Below, one piece after another: positions 25,962 through 35,530 of a stretch of 64,000 nucleotides of DNA. Numbering within the stretch: position 1 is the stretch's first letter; every line of letters starts with the position of its first letter. Source of the stretch: Ancylobacter polymorphus (lineage in GTDB: Bacteria > Pseudomonadota > Alphaproteobacteria > Rhizobiales > Xanthobacteraceae); contig NZ_JAUSUI010000008.1 of the NCBI RefSeq assembly GCF_030813495.1, positions 1-64,000 on the forward strand. The letters run 5' to 3'. The position numbers and the translations under genes were made by a program. A model generated the notes under the pieces. That model saw nothing but the letters and a program-made list of their open reading frames with translations, searched no databases and was not told the DNA's origin.

Positions 25962-26993
25962 TCACACCCCGTAAAACGCCTGCCAAAACTCTAAGTTGTC
26001 TGGCTCAAGCGGGACGTCGTTGTTGGCGAACTCTTTGGAAATCGCCGCATAGGCGTCAGGATTATCTAGAATCGCGTCAACAGCGTCTATATGCCTTGCA
26101 AGTTCTTTTGCTCTGGCTGCATTCCAGAGAACCTGCCTAGTGTCCAGATTCACTAGCTGCTTCAACGCAGCTTCCTGATATTCGTCGCCGTAGTTCATCA
26201 TGTCGATCGCATACTGATGTCCGTAGTGGTCTGCAATCATCGCTTTGAGGACTTCCTTACCTCCAACTTTCAAGAACATCTTGCCAACGGCAGCGGTTGC
26301 ATTGTTGAATTCTAGCACTGGATCGGTATCGCTTAGTTCCGCCTTCAAGGCCGCGACGTCAGCAGCGTCTTTGGCGTGCTCTAGCTGAGAAATGTAATTC
26401 TTTAGCTTGTCGGCCTCCGCCTCGTAGTTCAAAAGCTCCGCTTGTGCCTCTCTCAACTTAGCCAGCGCAGCAGCATGCACCTCGGAGTCTATTACTGTCG
26501 GAGTGGGAAGTGATGCGATCAGATCGGGCAAATTCTGGAGGAACAGTTTTCGCTTCGTGTCCCACTTCGTGCCTGACTTACTCGCAAAATCGTATTTCTC
26601 TAATGTGTCCCGTAACTGATTGTAGGCCACATCGTCATCTACCCGTATCACCTGCGTTCCAAGGAGCACGTCCTTTACATCTGAATAGGTGAGTGGAGGT
26701 ACTAAGATAGGAAAAATATTATGACCTTTGACCCAGGCTGCGCCAAGTTCGCTAAGACAGAAGTGGCTCTGAAAATAGTTCTGGGTAAGGACGAGGACGA
26801 CGACCTTAGGTGCGTCCATCTGATCACGCATGTAGCCGACGAATTTTTCCCCCGCTGGGATGCCATACCCTGGCAACGACGAGCAGAAGATTTCGCCCTC
26901 GGGAACGCCAATGCCATCCTCGATGAGGTCAACTAGCGAAGCGATTAAGGGAGTATCCTTGGTCGCATGGCTTACGAATACTGATTTACTCAA
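25962..26993 (-). CDS. TIR-domain protein, likely immune NADase
   Basis: The product is 343 aa from a TTG codon at 26993; the residues after it (SKSVFVSHATKD) match the usual TIR start. The TIR domain (1-150) shows VFVSHA, the PAGEKF box, VVVLVLTQNYFQSHFCLSEL and catalytic Glu82 in SELGAAW. A Glu/Ala coiled coil (about 175-220) and a unique helical C-terminus follow, with no transmembrane segment. Bacterial TIR proteins with the conserved Glu hydrolyse NAD+ during abortive infection; activity here is inferred. Codon use is A/T-richer than its neighbours, and direct repeats flank the gene, so it is probably a separate cassette. Confidence 0.88.
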   Translation of the reverse strand: MSKSVFVSHATKDTPLIASLVDLIEDGIGVPEGEIFCSSLPGYGIPAGEKFVGYMRDQMDAPKVVVLVLTQNYFQSHFCLSELGAAWVKGHNIFPILVPPLTYSDVKDVLLGTQVIRVDDDVAYNQLRDTLEKYDFASKSGTKWDTKRKLFLQNLPDLIASLPTPTVIDSEVHAAALAKLREAQAELLNYEAEADKLKNYISQLEHAKDAADVAALKAELSDTDPVLEFNNATAAVGKMFLKVGGKEVLKAMIADHYGHQYAIDMMNYGDEYQEAALKQLVNLDTRQVLWNAARAKELARHIDAVDAILDNPDAYAAISKEFANNDVPLEPDNLEFWQAFYGV

Positions 26994-27472
26994 AACTGCA
27001 CCGTATGGTCGTTTTTTTCAAGCGCAGTTAAATCACACATGGTGCGACTGAGCCAAGCACGAAGCGAAACGGGCGGAATTTCCTGAGGGGGCAAGCAAAC
27101 CAAATCTGATAGGACCGCTCTTGCACCCCAACCGGTCATCGCCGCGGGAGATCCCCATCACCAGCGCAACGGCGCAATGGGGCCTGTGGCAGACTGTCCG
27201 CTATTGGAGACGTCAAACGAGAAGCGGACATATCGCCGATGATTGTTCGAGGCCGAAACTGCCCCATAGCGGGAAAGTGTCCGCTTGTCGGCGCCTCCGC
27301 CGCTCTGAGCCATCGTGCAGGTAGCCGACCGAATCCACACGCAAGGTCGGCCCCAACGATACCTTCCCTGCAGATCGGGCAATAAGTACAAGGGATGTTG
27401 TAGATACTAGACCCGCGGAACCGTCGTGCGCGTGGTCGATGCATCTTTCCCTGGGGGCAGCGCGCCGCACTA
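26994..27472. other. intergenic debris with repeat
   Basis: The 479-bp gap holds the right copy of the 54-bp repeat and no credible gene; short leftward frames here have the composition of degenerate intergenic sequence. An A/T-rich stretch at 26985-27050 probably holds the TIR promoter. Confidence 0.4.
27132..27184 (+). repeat. 54-bp direct repeat, right copy flanking TIR gene
   Basis: Matches 25630-25683 with one substitution (T to G) and one missing base. Direct orientation, 1.5 kb apart. Confidence 0.8.
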
Positions 27473-29728
27473 TCAGACGGTCTGCAGCGCGGCGGCGACT
27501 GCCGCCCCTTCTGCCGCAGTGGAGATCGAGGCGGCGGGTTCTGGCCCCATCATCATCCTGTAGTGCGCGTCGTGCCCCGTTTTCTCGAAGATGCGGCGGA
27601 AAACATCAAGGTAGCGCGCGACTAGGCCTTCATCGGCCGAAATATACAGATCATCGTGTGCGCTGTGCGATCCGTCGTTCACCCATGAGAAGAGCGACGC
27701 GCAGACCAGCTGATCGCGTCCGTGGAACTGCGCAACGATGTCATCCGTGTCGAAGTTGCCGAGTATCTTGAAGTAATTCTCGACGATGCGGCGGAGCGTG
27801 TTCTGAATGGTCAGGGTGGAACGGTCCGGGTTCCGCACCTCCGGCCAGAGAAGCTCGTAGGACGTCTTGATCGGGTTCGTCCGGTGGCCGACGATCTGCG
27901 AGACGCCGGCGACCTTGCGAACGATCCAGAACGTCTCGTGCGCCCTGCACTCCGCGCCGCGATTGCGGTCGAAGGACACCTCTTTGTGGAAGTAGATGTT
28001 GTGGGTCAGCACGAATACCTGCTTTACTTGGCCAATGCCTTCGCAAGCCTCCTTCAATACGCGCTTGATGAGCGCGTTCACAATGAAAAGCACATCGCTG
28101 TCGAGGCTGGACACTGGGTCGTCGAACACGGCGACCCGGTCTGAGGTGACGTCGGACTCCGACACGCTACCGCGCAGCAGGTGATAAAAGTACAGGAAGC
28201 AGACGAAGCTTTTCTCGCCTTCCGAGAGCGTGGCTGCCGCGTCGCCGCCGTCATTGCGGACGATCTCATAGAGGTGATCGCGGTCGCCCGCCGTCTTGAG
28301 GCTGAAGCCGGTGAAGCCGAACGAAGCGAGCAGGTTGTTGATTTCGGTGACAGTCGGCTGGACGCTGGTCACGCGCTTCTCCAGCTCGCGCAGCTCGGCC
28401 TTCGCTTCAATCCATAGCCGACGCTTCGCCGCGATGCCCGCCGTCAGCCCTTCAACGGCCCGGTCGAGCTTCTGCTTCTCGGACTGGTATGTGGCTATGG
28501 TTGCGCTGTTCTCGTCGAGCAGGCATCTCCAGACTTGGCCGACGAGCGTGGCCCGCTCGGAGGGGACGTTGTTCACGAGCTTATTGTGGGTGGCGATGGC
28601 GGCGTTCGCGGCGGCGATCCGATCGATCACCGGCTGCGCCACGTCCGCGAGCGTCTCCAGCACGACGGGCGTGCTTGGCTCCCGCTTCTTCGCTTCGAGT
28701 ACGCGCTTGTTGACAGCGAGGCGCGCCGATAGTCGATCGATGTCGGCGCGGAGCAGGGCCTCATCGAGTTGGCCGGAGTGGAGGGCGGCAACCTCTTCCA
28801 GCCGGCTCAGCGTCGCATCGGCGGACACCTCGTAGCTTTCCAAGGCGGCGGCGATCGCCGCCATGTCATTGATGAAGCTCTCGTCGAAAAAAGCATTCAG
28901 GCGGTCGGCCAGCTCCGCCTCGACCCCCTGCTGGCAGAAGGGACATTTCGATCCCTGGCCGAGATAGGGCAGGCCCTGCCGGACCCAGTCGCTGTTGCCG
29001 AGCCGCCGGATCAGGGCGGCAACGTCAACATCCTGCTTGCCGACCACCTTCTTAGTGAGGACCGGGAGGGCTTCCGTCGCGAGCAGGTCGGTTACGTCGA
29101 TGGTGGGGATGGCTGCGCGGAGTTCGAGCCCCTCCGCATATAGCGTAGCGGCTGTCCGCTTCAGCTCTTCGAGCGCGACGAGCCTGGCAGTATTGCCGGC
29201 CATTTCGGACAGTACGCGGTCGCAGAACCTGGCCTGGGCGTTCCGCACCCCGGTGAAGACCTCCTTGAAGTGCGGGTCGTGCTTCGTCTTAACCTTCCAG
29301 CAGTCGGCCTCAAACTGGCTGCGGAGCGTCCGCATGTCGCCGCGCTTGCCCGAGGATCCGTCCGCAGGACCGAGCGTCCCTTCCAATTGAGCGATGTCGT
29401 CGCGGAACCTGGCGGCCTTCGTCTTGGCCGCCTCGATCTTGTCGAGCGTATCGCGCTCGGTCTCGCCGAGGGTGAAGATGCCGGGCAGTTGAGAAGCGAA
29501 TTTCCGCGCGACGAAATCGCTGTTGTAGACGAGGCAGGTGAGCTCGCGGCCTTGCTTCCAGATCACGCCGCAGGACGCGTACGCGCCCGGATTGGCAATG
29601 ACTCGGGAAATGGTCGTCTTGCCCGTACCGTTCGTGCCGAAAATGAAGTTGATCGGCTTGAGGGGAGACAGCGTCTCTCCGGCCGCCGAGTAACTAGCCT
29701 CACCGGCGATGGTGACTTCCTGAATCAC
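27473..29728 (-). CDS. AAA_13-family ATPase, PrrC/RloC-like
   Basis: The 751-aa protein has a GTG start preceded by GAGGGG. Walker A is GTNGTGKTT at residues 31-39. A long coiled coil follows, with CPFC at 262-265 (a zinc-hook-like CxxC). The ABC signature TLSEGEKSF and the Walker B/D-loop VAVFDDPVSSLDSD come near residues 495-550. This order is that of AAA_13 proteins, which include the anticodon nucleases PrrC and RloC. The C-terminal NDGSHSAHDDLYIS and RRIVENYFKILG segments occur in many AAA_13 members. I cannot confirm the Arg-Glu-His anticodon-nuclease triad, so tRNA cleavage is only possible. It lies 105 bp from the REase-TPR-PIN gene in the same direction and may share its operon. Confidence 0.88.
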   Translation of the reverse strand: MIQEVTIAGEASYSAAGETLSPLKPINFIFGTNGTGKTTISRVIANPGAYASCGVIWKQGRELTCLVYNSDFVARKFASQLPGIFTLGETERDTLDKIEAAKTKAARFRDDIAQLEGTLGPADGSSGKRGDMRTLRSQFEADCWKVKTKHDPHFKEVFTGVRNAQARFCDRVLSEMAGNTARLVALEELKRTAATLYAEGLELRAAIPTIDVTDLLATEALPVLTKKVVGKQDVDVAALIRRLGNSDWVRQGLPYLGQGSKCPFCQQGVEAELADRLNAFFDESFINDMAAIAAALESYEVSADATLSRLEEVAALHSGQLDEALLRADIDRLSARLAVNKRVLEAKKREPSTPVVLETLADVAQPVIDRIAAANAAIATHNKLVNNVPSERATLVGQVWRCLLDENSATIATYQSEKQKLDRAVEGLTAGIAAKRRLWIEAKAELRELEKRVTSVQPTVTEINNLLASFGFTGFSLKTAGDRDHLYEIVRNDGGDAAATLSEGEKSFVCFLYFYHLLRGSVSESDVTSDRVAVFDDPVSSLDSDVLFIVNALIKRVLKEACEGIGQVKQVFVLTHNIYFHKEVSFDRNRGAECRAHETFWIVRKVAGVSQIVGHRTNPIKTSYELLWPEVRNPDRSTLTIQNTLRRIVENYFKILGNFDTDDIVAQFHGRDQLVCASLFSWVNDGSHSAHDDLYISADEGLVARYLDVFRRIFEKTGHDAHYRMMMGPEPAASISTAAEGAAVAAALQTV

Positions 29729-29833
29729 CCAATGCCCCTCACCCGGCGAACTCGATCAAACGCGTTCTGCGTGTAGACCAGTCTAGCGCGGTGGATCATC
29801 CTTCACGAGCAAAATTCACCGAACGTGTACCCA

Positions 29834-32800
29834 TCACCGCCGCTCTCCGAGTGCGACGTGCTGCAAGAAGTGGCCCCGCAGCCAACCGCGCACATACTCT
29901 GACAGTCCGAACGTACTTCGCGACCACGCCAGAATAGTCCGCAGGATAATCGGGTAGTCCGCCCGTTCGCGGATGATCTGGCGGAGCAAATGCCCTGTCA
30001 CGGGTTGGCGAAAGCAGAGGGTCCGGTGATCTTCCCACAGTTCGCGCAGGCAGCCGACGACCGCCTGCACGTGCGAGATCGGCTCGGCAGCGCGCCCGCC
30101 GATCATGTTGCTCAAGGTCCGGAAGAGATGGCCAGGGGCTTCACCGACCATTGCATCGAGACGCGCCGCTTGAGCCAAAACCGCGCCCGACACGCCCAGG
30201 TAATTGTGCCCCGCGTCGACCAAGTGGGCCGACCAGCGCACGTACTGGTCGACATCGATAGCCTTCCAGTCCAGGGCAACGCCGAAGACAACATGCAGCC
30301 AAGCGCCCCCGCTGCCGTCCATAACGCGGTCGACCTCGCGCGTAGGCAGATCGTCGGTGACCAGTAGAATTCCAAGTTGGCGGGCAAGGATGAGCCCATC
30401 GAAAATGTCGGACCGACCGAGACGCAGATGCTCCCGCAGGCCTTCGGGGAGGTCGTCACTCGCCACAACCGGCGACACGGTCGCGTTCGCCCCCGTCCAG
30501 GCAATGGCACGGTCGATCTCGTCGCGCAGACCCGCGACCACCTCCGCCGAAACCTCATGCAACACGATCCGGCCGTTCTCATAGTCCGCGCTTTTGTGGC
30601 CGTCTCTTGCCGAGAACTCGAACTGCTCACGCCGTGCGCGAAGCCGGTCCAATACGCTCTGTGGCAGTTGGATCGGGCCGCACGTCGCGCGCACGGCGTC
30701 TAACGCATCAAGCTGCCACGCGGTCCAGAACGCCAGGAGATCGAGCACGCAACCACGTCGCGCGTTCTCCCGGACCGCCCGGCTCGCGGCCTCGCGCTCA
30801 TCAAGGCCGCCGACGGCTACTTTGAGCTTTACACCATGCCCAGCAAGTCCGCCCGCCACCTCGATTGTGTCCATGCCCACGCGGTGTGCGAGGACGCCGA
30901 GCGGCATCGGGCCGTTCAGATATTGGCTCTCCTCCTCCTCGATCCAGTCGCGCCGCGCCTTTATCTGCGCAATCAGGCCGTCAAGCCCACCTGGTTGTTC
31001 GACGTCAATCGAGACGCGCTTGAAGCCCATGATCTCAGGAAAGCGCGTCTCGTGGTGCTCAATGACATAGTGGAGGCGGGCGACGTACTTGTGCCTAATT
31101 TGGCGAACGGCACCTTCGCGCCCGTCCGGGCCGACGAATCGCTCGCCCGCTTTCAGCCCCATCGTGGATCGCACCAGCGCGTGGTCAGGTTCCCAAGATT
31201 CCGGATCGAGCTTACGCAAGGTGGTGTCGGGCTCGACGACGAAGAAGAGCTCCGTGCCGTCGTCGTATGCGAGATCAATCGCTGTGTTCGGACCGATAGC
31301 CGACGCGTTCCACCGCGACAGCTTGTCCTCCGTAGCTCGGCCCTCGTCCAAAATGAGCATCGACAACGTCATCCACGCCCGAGACCTATCGCGATGCTGC
31401 AGAAACAACCGGTAGGCGAGTTCGGCAGCCCGCTCGATGAAACCGAAGTGGCCGAGCAGCGACGCCAAGCGGAACTGGTCACTGGGGCGCTGCCACGGCA
31501 AGCGCTCAAGCGGCTTCTCCAACTCCGAGAAGAGTTCGACGGACCGGTCTTGCCGAACGAGGATTTCAACCTTAAGCAGCCGGGCCCGCGGCTGGTTAGG
31601 CTCCTGGGCCAGCAGGTTTTCCACAGCCTCCATCGCGGCGGTTAGGTCGCCCAGGTTCCAGGCGTGAGCCGCTATCGTCCAGAGCGTCGCCGGATTGTTG
31701 CGCACCTCGGGTGCCGCTGCGGCCAGCGCCGCTCGGAACGCCGCGTCACGACGCGCGCCAGCGAGGCTTTGGAGGAACAAGGACGTCGAGGGACTGGGCC
31801 GGGTCAAATCGACATGGCCTTCGAGAAGCCTCGCTGCCTCCTCCGGCAGGTCCTGGTTCCGGAGCTCAAACGCTAGAATGTAACGCGAAACCATATCCAG
31901 ATCGGCCGGCACAGATGAGGCGAGCGCCCGCAACCGTTCTTGGGCGGTTTCCTCATCCGTTACCGTCCTCCGCTCGCCCCGAATCTTCAGCAGGCTTGCG
32001 TCGATGTTTTGCGGGTCGATGGCGCGTAAGCCGGCTACCGCGGCATCGAGACTAGCTCGATCGTCCTGGCGCAGTGCGCACTCGCCGATGATCCGCCACC
32101 GGATCCGTTGTAGTCGCTCCGGCAGGCCATCAGTTATGATTGCGAGCGCATCGACCATTGCGCTGGCAATGTTGCCAGCGGAGGCTTTCAACTCGGCCCG
32201 CAAGATCTGGTTTTCCGGATCGGTGTCCTCCTCGAGAGCGGTAATGGCTTCCTCGTCCCGATCCTGAGCTGAGCGGGCTAAGGCCAGAAGGCGCCGGAGT
32301 TGCGGTTGATCGCCAACGCTCGGCATCCCGCGCGAGAGAAGCGCTTCACTCTCATCATGTCGCTCGCACAGCCGGAGCAGAACGGCAGCATTGTTGAGAT
32401 GTACCATTAGGTCGTGCGCATCGGCGAAGCCCACGTCGAGGCAGTGCATGACCAAGGCCTTCATGTCATTCGCCGCCGCGCTCAACTCGGTGCTCGTTAC
32501 CGGACCATGACCGCCGGGGATGATAGCTCCCGACTCGACCGCCAGCGATAGAACGGCGATGGCGCGAACACGCTTGAACTCCGGCAGTTCGGCATGGCGG
32601 CGCGCCATCTCGAGGCTGCGCTCGGCCCAGCCCGGCACGTCTCGGCGGCGAAGGAACTCTGCCATGCCAATGTCTGCCTGCGCCGACTCGGCGAGGTCCG
32701 GCGGAATGAGAGACTCTGGATCTCCCTGCCAGTCGGATCGGGCTGCCGCCTGAAGAAGGTATCCCACCGCGTGGTCGGCCCGTGGATTCCCGTTGAGAGC

Positions 32801-33946
32801 GCCTCGCGCCGCGGTTATCGCCTCATCGAACCGCCCCTGTATGGTACGGGCCAGGGCTAGGTTCGCCAGCGCGTTCGGATCTTCGGGACGAACCCTATAT
32901 GCGGTCTCGAAGCGGATGGCCGCTTCCGCCTCGCGCCCGAGGTCCATCGCAATCGAAGCGAGGTTCGTCTCGATGCGGTAGCGCGCCCAAGGCTTGGTCG
33001 ACAGGTCCTCCTTACTTAAAATCGCCAACAGCCCCTTCTCTGCGAGCAGCGATTCACCCTGTTCCTTGAAAAGATCGCGAAAGGTGTCGATGCGGGCGTG
33101 GAGCGCCGGATCCTCATCGGCGCTGCCGACGCCCTCGCGGGGCGCGCCCGTCAGACCCAAGCCGCGCATCCGCTCTACAACCTGGGCCGCGACGACCGCT
33201 GCAAAGTCGGGTGTGCCTCCGGCCGGTCCCGTGCTCTGGGGCACCGAGCTCGCGACGATGGACGGATGGAAGGCGTTGTACGCCACCTCATGGGGCGCGA
33301 TGAGCGTTTGGAGCTGCCCCCATCCGTAGACCACGACCGTCAGGTCGTTCCCTTCCGCCTTCAATTTCCGGGTGACGGCAATGGCGGCGTCCGACGCCTT
33401 GGTGTCGTCCGGCGCCGTGGTCGCGAAGATCAGTTCCTTCAATCCCGCCTTGAGCTTCAGCGCTTCGCGGGCATCGGAGAGAATTTTATTTTCTTTGATC
33501 GGCTTAGTTATGAGCCGACACTGCACCCCGACGAAGTGGTCGTCCCGTCCATCTCGTCGAGCGAGGACGTCGATGCCGCCCTGATTCTGCCCGGCGCGGC
33601 CATATTCCTGCGCGTGAGGGTCGTTCAGCTCGGCGCGGAACAGCAGGACGCAGTTTCGCTGGAATGCCTGCCAGTCCTTGGGCTTCGGTATATCGAGCGC
33701 GAGTCGCGTCGTGATCGGGATGCTCGCCTTCCCGGCTTGGGCGAGAGGCGGGGATGGAAGAAGACTATTATCGGCCTCTACCCACTCGGACACGTCGCGA
33801 CCTACCCATTCCCGCAACGCCTCCTTTGCGTAGCGTGCTGCTCGCCACCCACGGCCGGGGTGCCCATGGATCATAGGGAACAACAAAGCGGCATTCCAGA
33901 CTTCACGCGATGCACGCTCAGTGCCAGCGACACAGGTCAAGGCCAT
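29834..33946 (-). CDS. restriction-endonuclease-like / TPR / PIN-like fusion
   Basis: I read 1370 aa from the ATG at 33946 (CAGGG eight bases upstream); the start is uncertain because the frame is open to 34213. Near residues 75-170, GQNQGGIDVLARRDGRDDHFVGVQCR fits a PD-(D/E)XK/Mrr-like nuclease core, with Asp in GGID and a VQCR in place of the usual (E/Q)xK. About 700 residues of TPR-like helical repeats follow (for example DPNALANLALARTIQGRFDEA). The C-terminal region (about 1080-1330) has a PIN-like pattern: VLDLLAFWTAWQLDALD, then LPQSVLDRL and ILLVTDDLPTREVD. It probably acts as a nuclease sensor/effector with the adjacent AAA_13 ATPase. Function unproven. Confidence 0.75.
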   Translation of the reverse strand: MALTCVAGTERASREVWNAALLFPMIHGHPGRGWRAARYAKEALREWVGRDVSEWVEADNSLLPSPPLAQAGKASIPITTRLALDIPKPKDWQAFQRNCVLLFRAELNDPHAQEYGRAGQNQGGIDVLARRDGRDDHFVGVQCRLITKPIKENKILSDAREALKLKAGLKELIFATTAPDDTKASDAAIAVTRKLKAEGNDLTVVVYGWGQLQTLIAPHEVAYNAFHPSIVASSVPQSTGPAGGTPDFAAVVAAQVVERMRGLGLTGAPREGVGSADEDPALHARIDTFRDLFKEQGESLLAEKGLLAILSKEDLSTKPWARYRIETNLASIAMDLGREAEAAIRFETAYRVRPEDPNALANLALARTIQGRFDEAITAARGALNGNPRADHAVGYLLQAAARSDWQGDPESLIPPDLAESAQADIGMAEFLRRRDVPGWAERSLEMARRHAELPEFKRVRAIAVLSLAVESGAIIPGGHGPVTSTELSAAANDMKALVMHCLDVGFADAHDLMVHLNNAAVLLRLCERHDESEALLSRGMPSVGDQPQLRRLLALARSAQDRDEEAITALEEDTDPENQILRAELKASAGNIASAMVDALAIITDGLPERLQRIRWRIIGECALRQDDRASLDAAVAGLRAIDPQNIDASLLKIRGERRTVTDEETAQERLRALASSVPADLDMVSRYILAFELRNQDLPEEAARLLEGHVDLTRPSPSTSLFLQSLAGARRDAAFRAALAAAAPEVRNNPATLWTIAAHAWNLGDLTAAMEAVENLLAQEPNQPRARLLKVEILVRQDRSVELFSELEKPLERLPWQRPSDQFRLASLLGHFGFIERAAELAYRLFLQHRDRSRAWMTLSMLILDEGRATEDKLSRWNASAIGPNTAIDLAYDDGTELFFVVEPDTTLRKLDPESWEPDHALVRSTMGLKAGERFVGPDGREGAVRQIRHKYVARLHYVIEHHETRFPEIMGFKRVSIDVEQPGGLDGLIAQIKARRDWIEEEESQYLNGPMPLGVLAHRVGMDTIEVAGGLAGHGVKLKVAVGGLDEREAASRAVRENARRGCVLDLLAFWTAWQLDALDAVRATCGPIQLPQSVLDRLRARREQFEFSARDGHKSADYENGRIVLHEVSAEVVAGLRDEIDRAIAWTGANATVSPVVASDDLPEGLREHLRLGRSDIFDGLILARQLGILLVTDDLPTREVDRVMDGSGGAWLHVVFGVALDWKAIDVDQYVRWSAHLVDAGHNYLGVSGAVLAQAARLDAMVGEAPGHLFRTLSNMIGGRAAEPISHVQAVVGCLRELWEDHRTLCFRQPVTGHLLRQIIRERADYPIILRTILAWSRSTFGLSEYVRGWLRGHFLQHVALGERR

Positions 33947-34391
33947 CCGCCCAACCCTGCCCGAAGGGAGCCTACCGTGACTTACTGCAACAAGGCAGTC
34001 AGGCCGGTATCCCCAACTGCATCCGCCGATGGTAATCTGACGAATGGCGGCTTTCCGGCTTGACCAATGGCTCGGCAAACGACCGGGATCGGGGCGCAAA
34101 GCGGATATTCGCAACGGCGCGCCTGAGCGGCCACTATGGGTTATATTCGGCCAGAGCTGCGACGCCGATAAATGGCTCTGCCTAGGTCTGTTCCAAGTCG
34201 TACGCAGAGCCATTCCGTCACCGCTAACGCCACCCGGCGAGCCTCACTTCATCTCCCCATGGCTAGGGGCGCCGGGATGCCACCAACCTAGGAATGGCGG
34301 TGGTGCTTGGGGTTGGCAACGCTAACTAATGCCGACTTTCCATACCGCTACACCGCCACTTGCAGTGAGTGTCGGCATCGGTGGCTGCGCA
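33947..34391. other. intergenic region at island right end
   Basis: No gene can be supported. The sequence is a patchwork of moderate GC with short frames only, leading into the tRNA 3'-end repeats. Confidence 0.4.
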
Positions 34392-34407
34392 CCCCCGCAA
34401 CCATCTC
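34392..34407 (+). repeat. tRNA-fMet 3'-end repeat, right att copy 1
   Basis: CCCCCGCAACCATCTC, identical to 34489-34504; its first 12 bases equal the end of tRNA-fMet (5288-5299). It precedes a terminator hairpin, as expected downstream of a tRNA. Confidence 0.65.
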
Positions 34408-34433
34408 GACGCGCGATATCAAGTCGCGCAGAT

Positions 34434-34460
34434 AAGCCGCCCCCAACGGGCGGCTTTTTT
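34434..34460 (+). terminator. rho-independent terminator
   Basis: AAGCCGCCC (34434-34442) pairs with GGGCGGCTT (34448-34456), followed by a T run. It follows att copy 1 by 27 bp. Confidence 0.75.
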
Positions 34461-34488
34461 GCGTTCGCAAGTGCTGATCGGAGCAGGT

Positions 34489-34504
34489 CCCCCGCAACCA
34501 TCTC
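34489..34504 (+). repeat. tRNA-fMet 3'-end repeat, right att copy 2
   Basis: Second exact copy of the 16-mer, 97 bp after the first, again followed by a terminator. Two tandem copies suggest successive insertions at the same site. Confidence 0.65.
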
Positions 34505-34515
34505 AAATTGCATAC

Positions 34516-34540
34516 GGCCCGCCCCTCCGGCGGGCCTTTT
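34516..34540 (+). terminator. rho-independent terminator
   Basis: GGCCCGCC (34516-34523) pairs with GGCGGGCC (34529-34536), followed by TTTT. Confidence 0.7.
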
Positions 34541-34544
34541 GCTT

Positions 34545-35010
34545 TTGAGCGATACCGCAAGGATAGCCGCCGCCACAGCAGGCGCATCTGGTCAGGCCCG
34601 AGAAGAGGTATTTGGGACGCCGACGTTCCCGGAAATGGTTCTCGGTCTCGCCGTCATCGCTGTGGCTCCGTTTGACCGCCCGCTGGCGCTCCTTCACCGA
34701 CTGCCAGAGGTCGTCATCGAGGATGCAAAGCTCGGGAACGTCCTGCGTGATCCATTCCGATTCCGGGTTCATTCGCGCCTGGCGCTTGCCGGTGTCCGGG
34801 TCCTTGAGGCAGCGCTGGCGGTTCCAGATCAGCTTTCCGACATACATCTCGTTGTTGAGGATGCCGCTGCCACGCTTCGGATTGCCGTTGAGGGTGCTGG
34901 AGCCCCAATCGCCGCCACCCGGTGCGGCAATGCCATCCTTGTTCAGCTCGAAGGCGATCCGTTTGGCTGACTTGCCGGCGGCATAGTCCCTGAAGATGCG
35001 GCGGATCGAC
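34545..35010 (-). pseudogene. serine recombinase internal fragment
   Basis: The frame reads IFRDYAAGKSAKRIAFELNK, GILNNEMYVGKLIWNRQ, CLKDPDTGKRQARMNPESEW and ends in the zinc ribbon LTRCACCGGG. This is the Recombinase-domain middle of a large serine integrase related to, but distinct from, the one at 5256-6954. The catalytic N-terminus is replaced by IS3 sequence and the C-terminus ends near the att repeats. Confidence 0.8.
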
Positions 35011-35457
35011 CACTGGCGAGAAGCGCGAGAAGGTGTCCACGACCGTCAGCACCCGGATCTTGCGGCCGGTGGCAAGCTGGTCGTGAACAAAGTCCATGGC
35101 CCAGACATCGTTCGGCCGGGTAGCCGGTGCCCGGTCCTCTCTCAGCTTCGCCTTTACCCGACGCTTGGGCGTCTTGTTGCGCAGCTTTAGGCCTAACTCA
35201 TTGCAGAGGCTGGCATCGTCCGTCTCCGTGATCGACGGACTCGACCCAAATCTGGAGGAGGATCAGGGTCTCAGGTCACGACCTTGCCGGAAAACACCGT
35301 GGCCATTCCCGCGAGGGCCTGTTTCTTCCAGGCGTTGACCATCGTCTGGTGGATGCCGCGCTTGGCGGCCAGATGCGCTACCGTCTCCCCCGCGCAGCGC
35401 CTCAAGGGCCATCTTCGCCTTGAATTCCGTGGAATATCGATTCCTCCACCCGGTCAT
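35011..35457 (-). mobile_element. IS3-family element, fragmentary OrfA and OrfB
   Basis: OrfA starts at 35457 (MTGWRNRYSTEFKAKMALEAL), shifts frame in a G run near 35390, and continues VAHLAAKRGIHQTMVNAWKK to the end near 35278. OrfB remains as LCNELGLKLRNKTPKRRVK, then NDVWAMDFVHDQLATGRK and VLTVVDTFSR before it meets the recombinase fragment. Both are non-functional. Confidence 0.8.
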
Positions 35458-35530
35458 GAGGCTCGTCCTTCCGTCAGGCCGAACCAAGCTTGGCTCGCTG
35501 TACCGGTTTCGGGGACCACCTCACTTGTGC

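Noticed and set aside
27158-27391. Small leftward frame between TIR and AAA_13 genes
   Set aside because: No ribosome site, degenerate composition, and its end lies in the 54-bp repeat also present at 25630.
27473-29728. Calling this gene a definite anticodon nuclease (RloC/PrrC)
   Set aside because: The ATPase and CxxC features fit, but I could not identify the Arg-Glu-His nuclease triad, so only AAA_13 membership is claimed.
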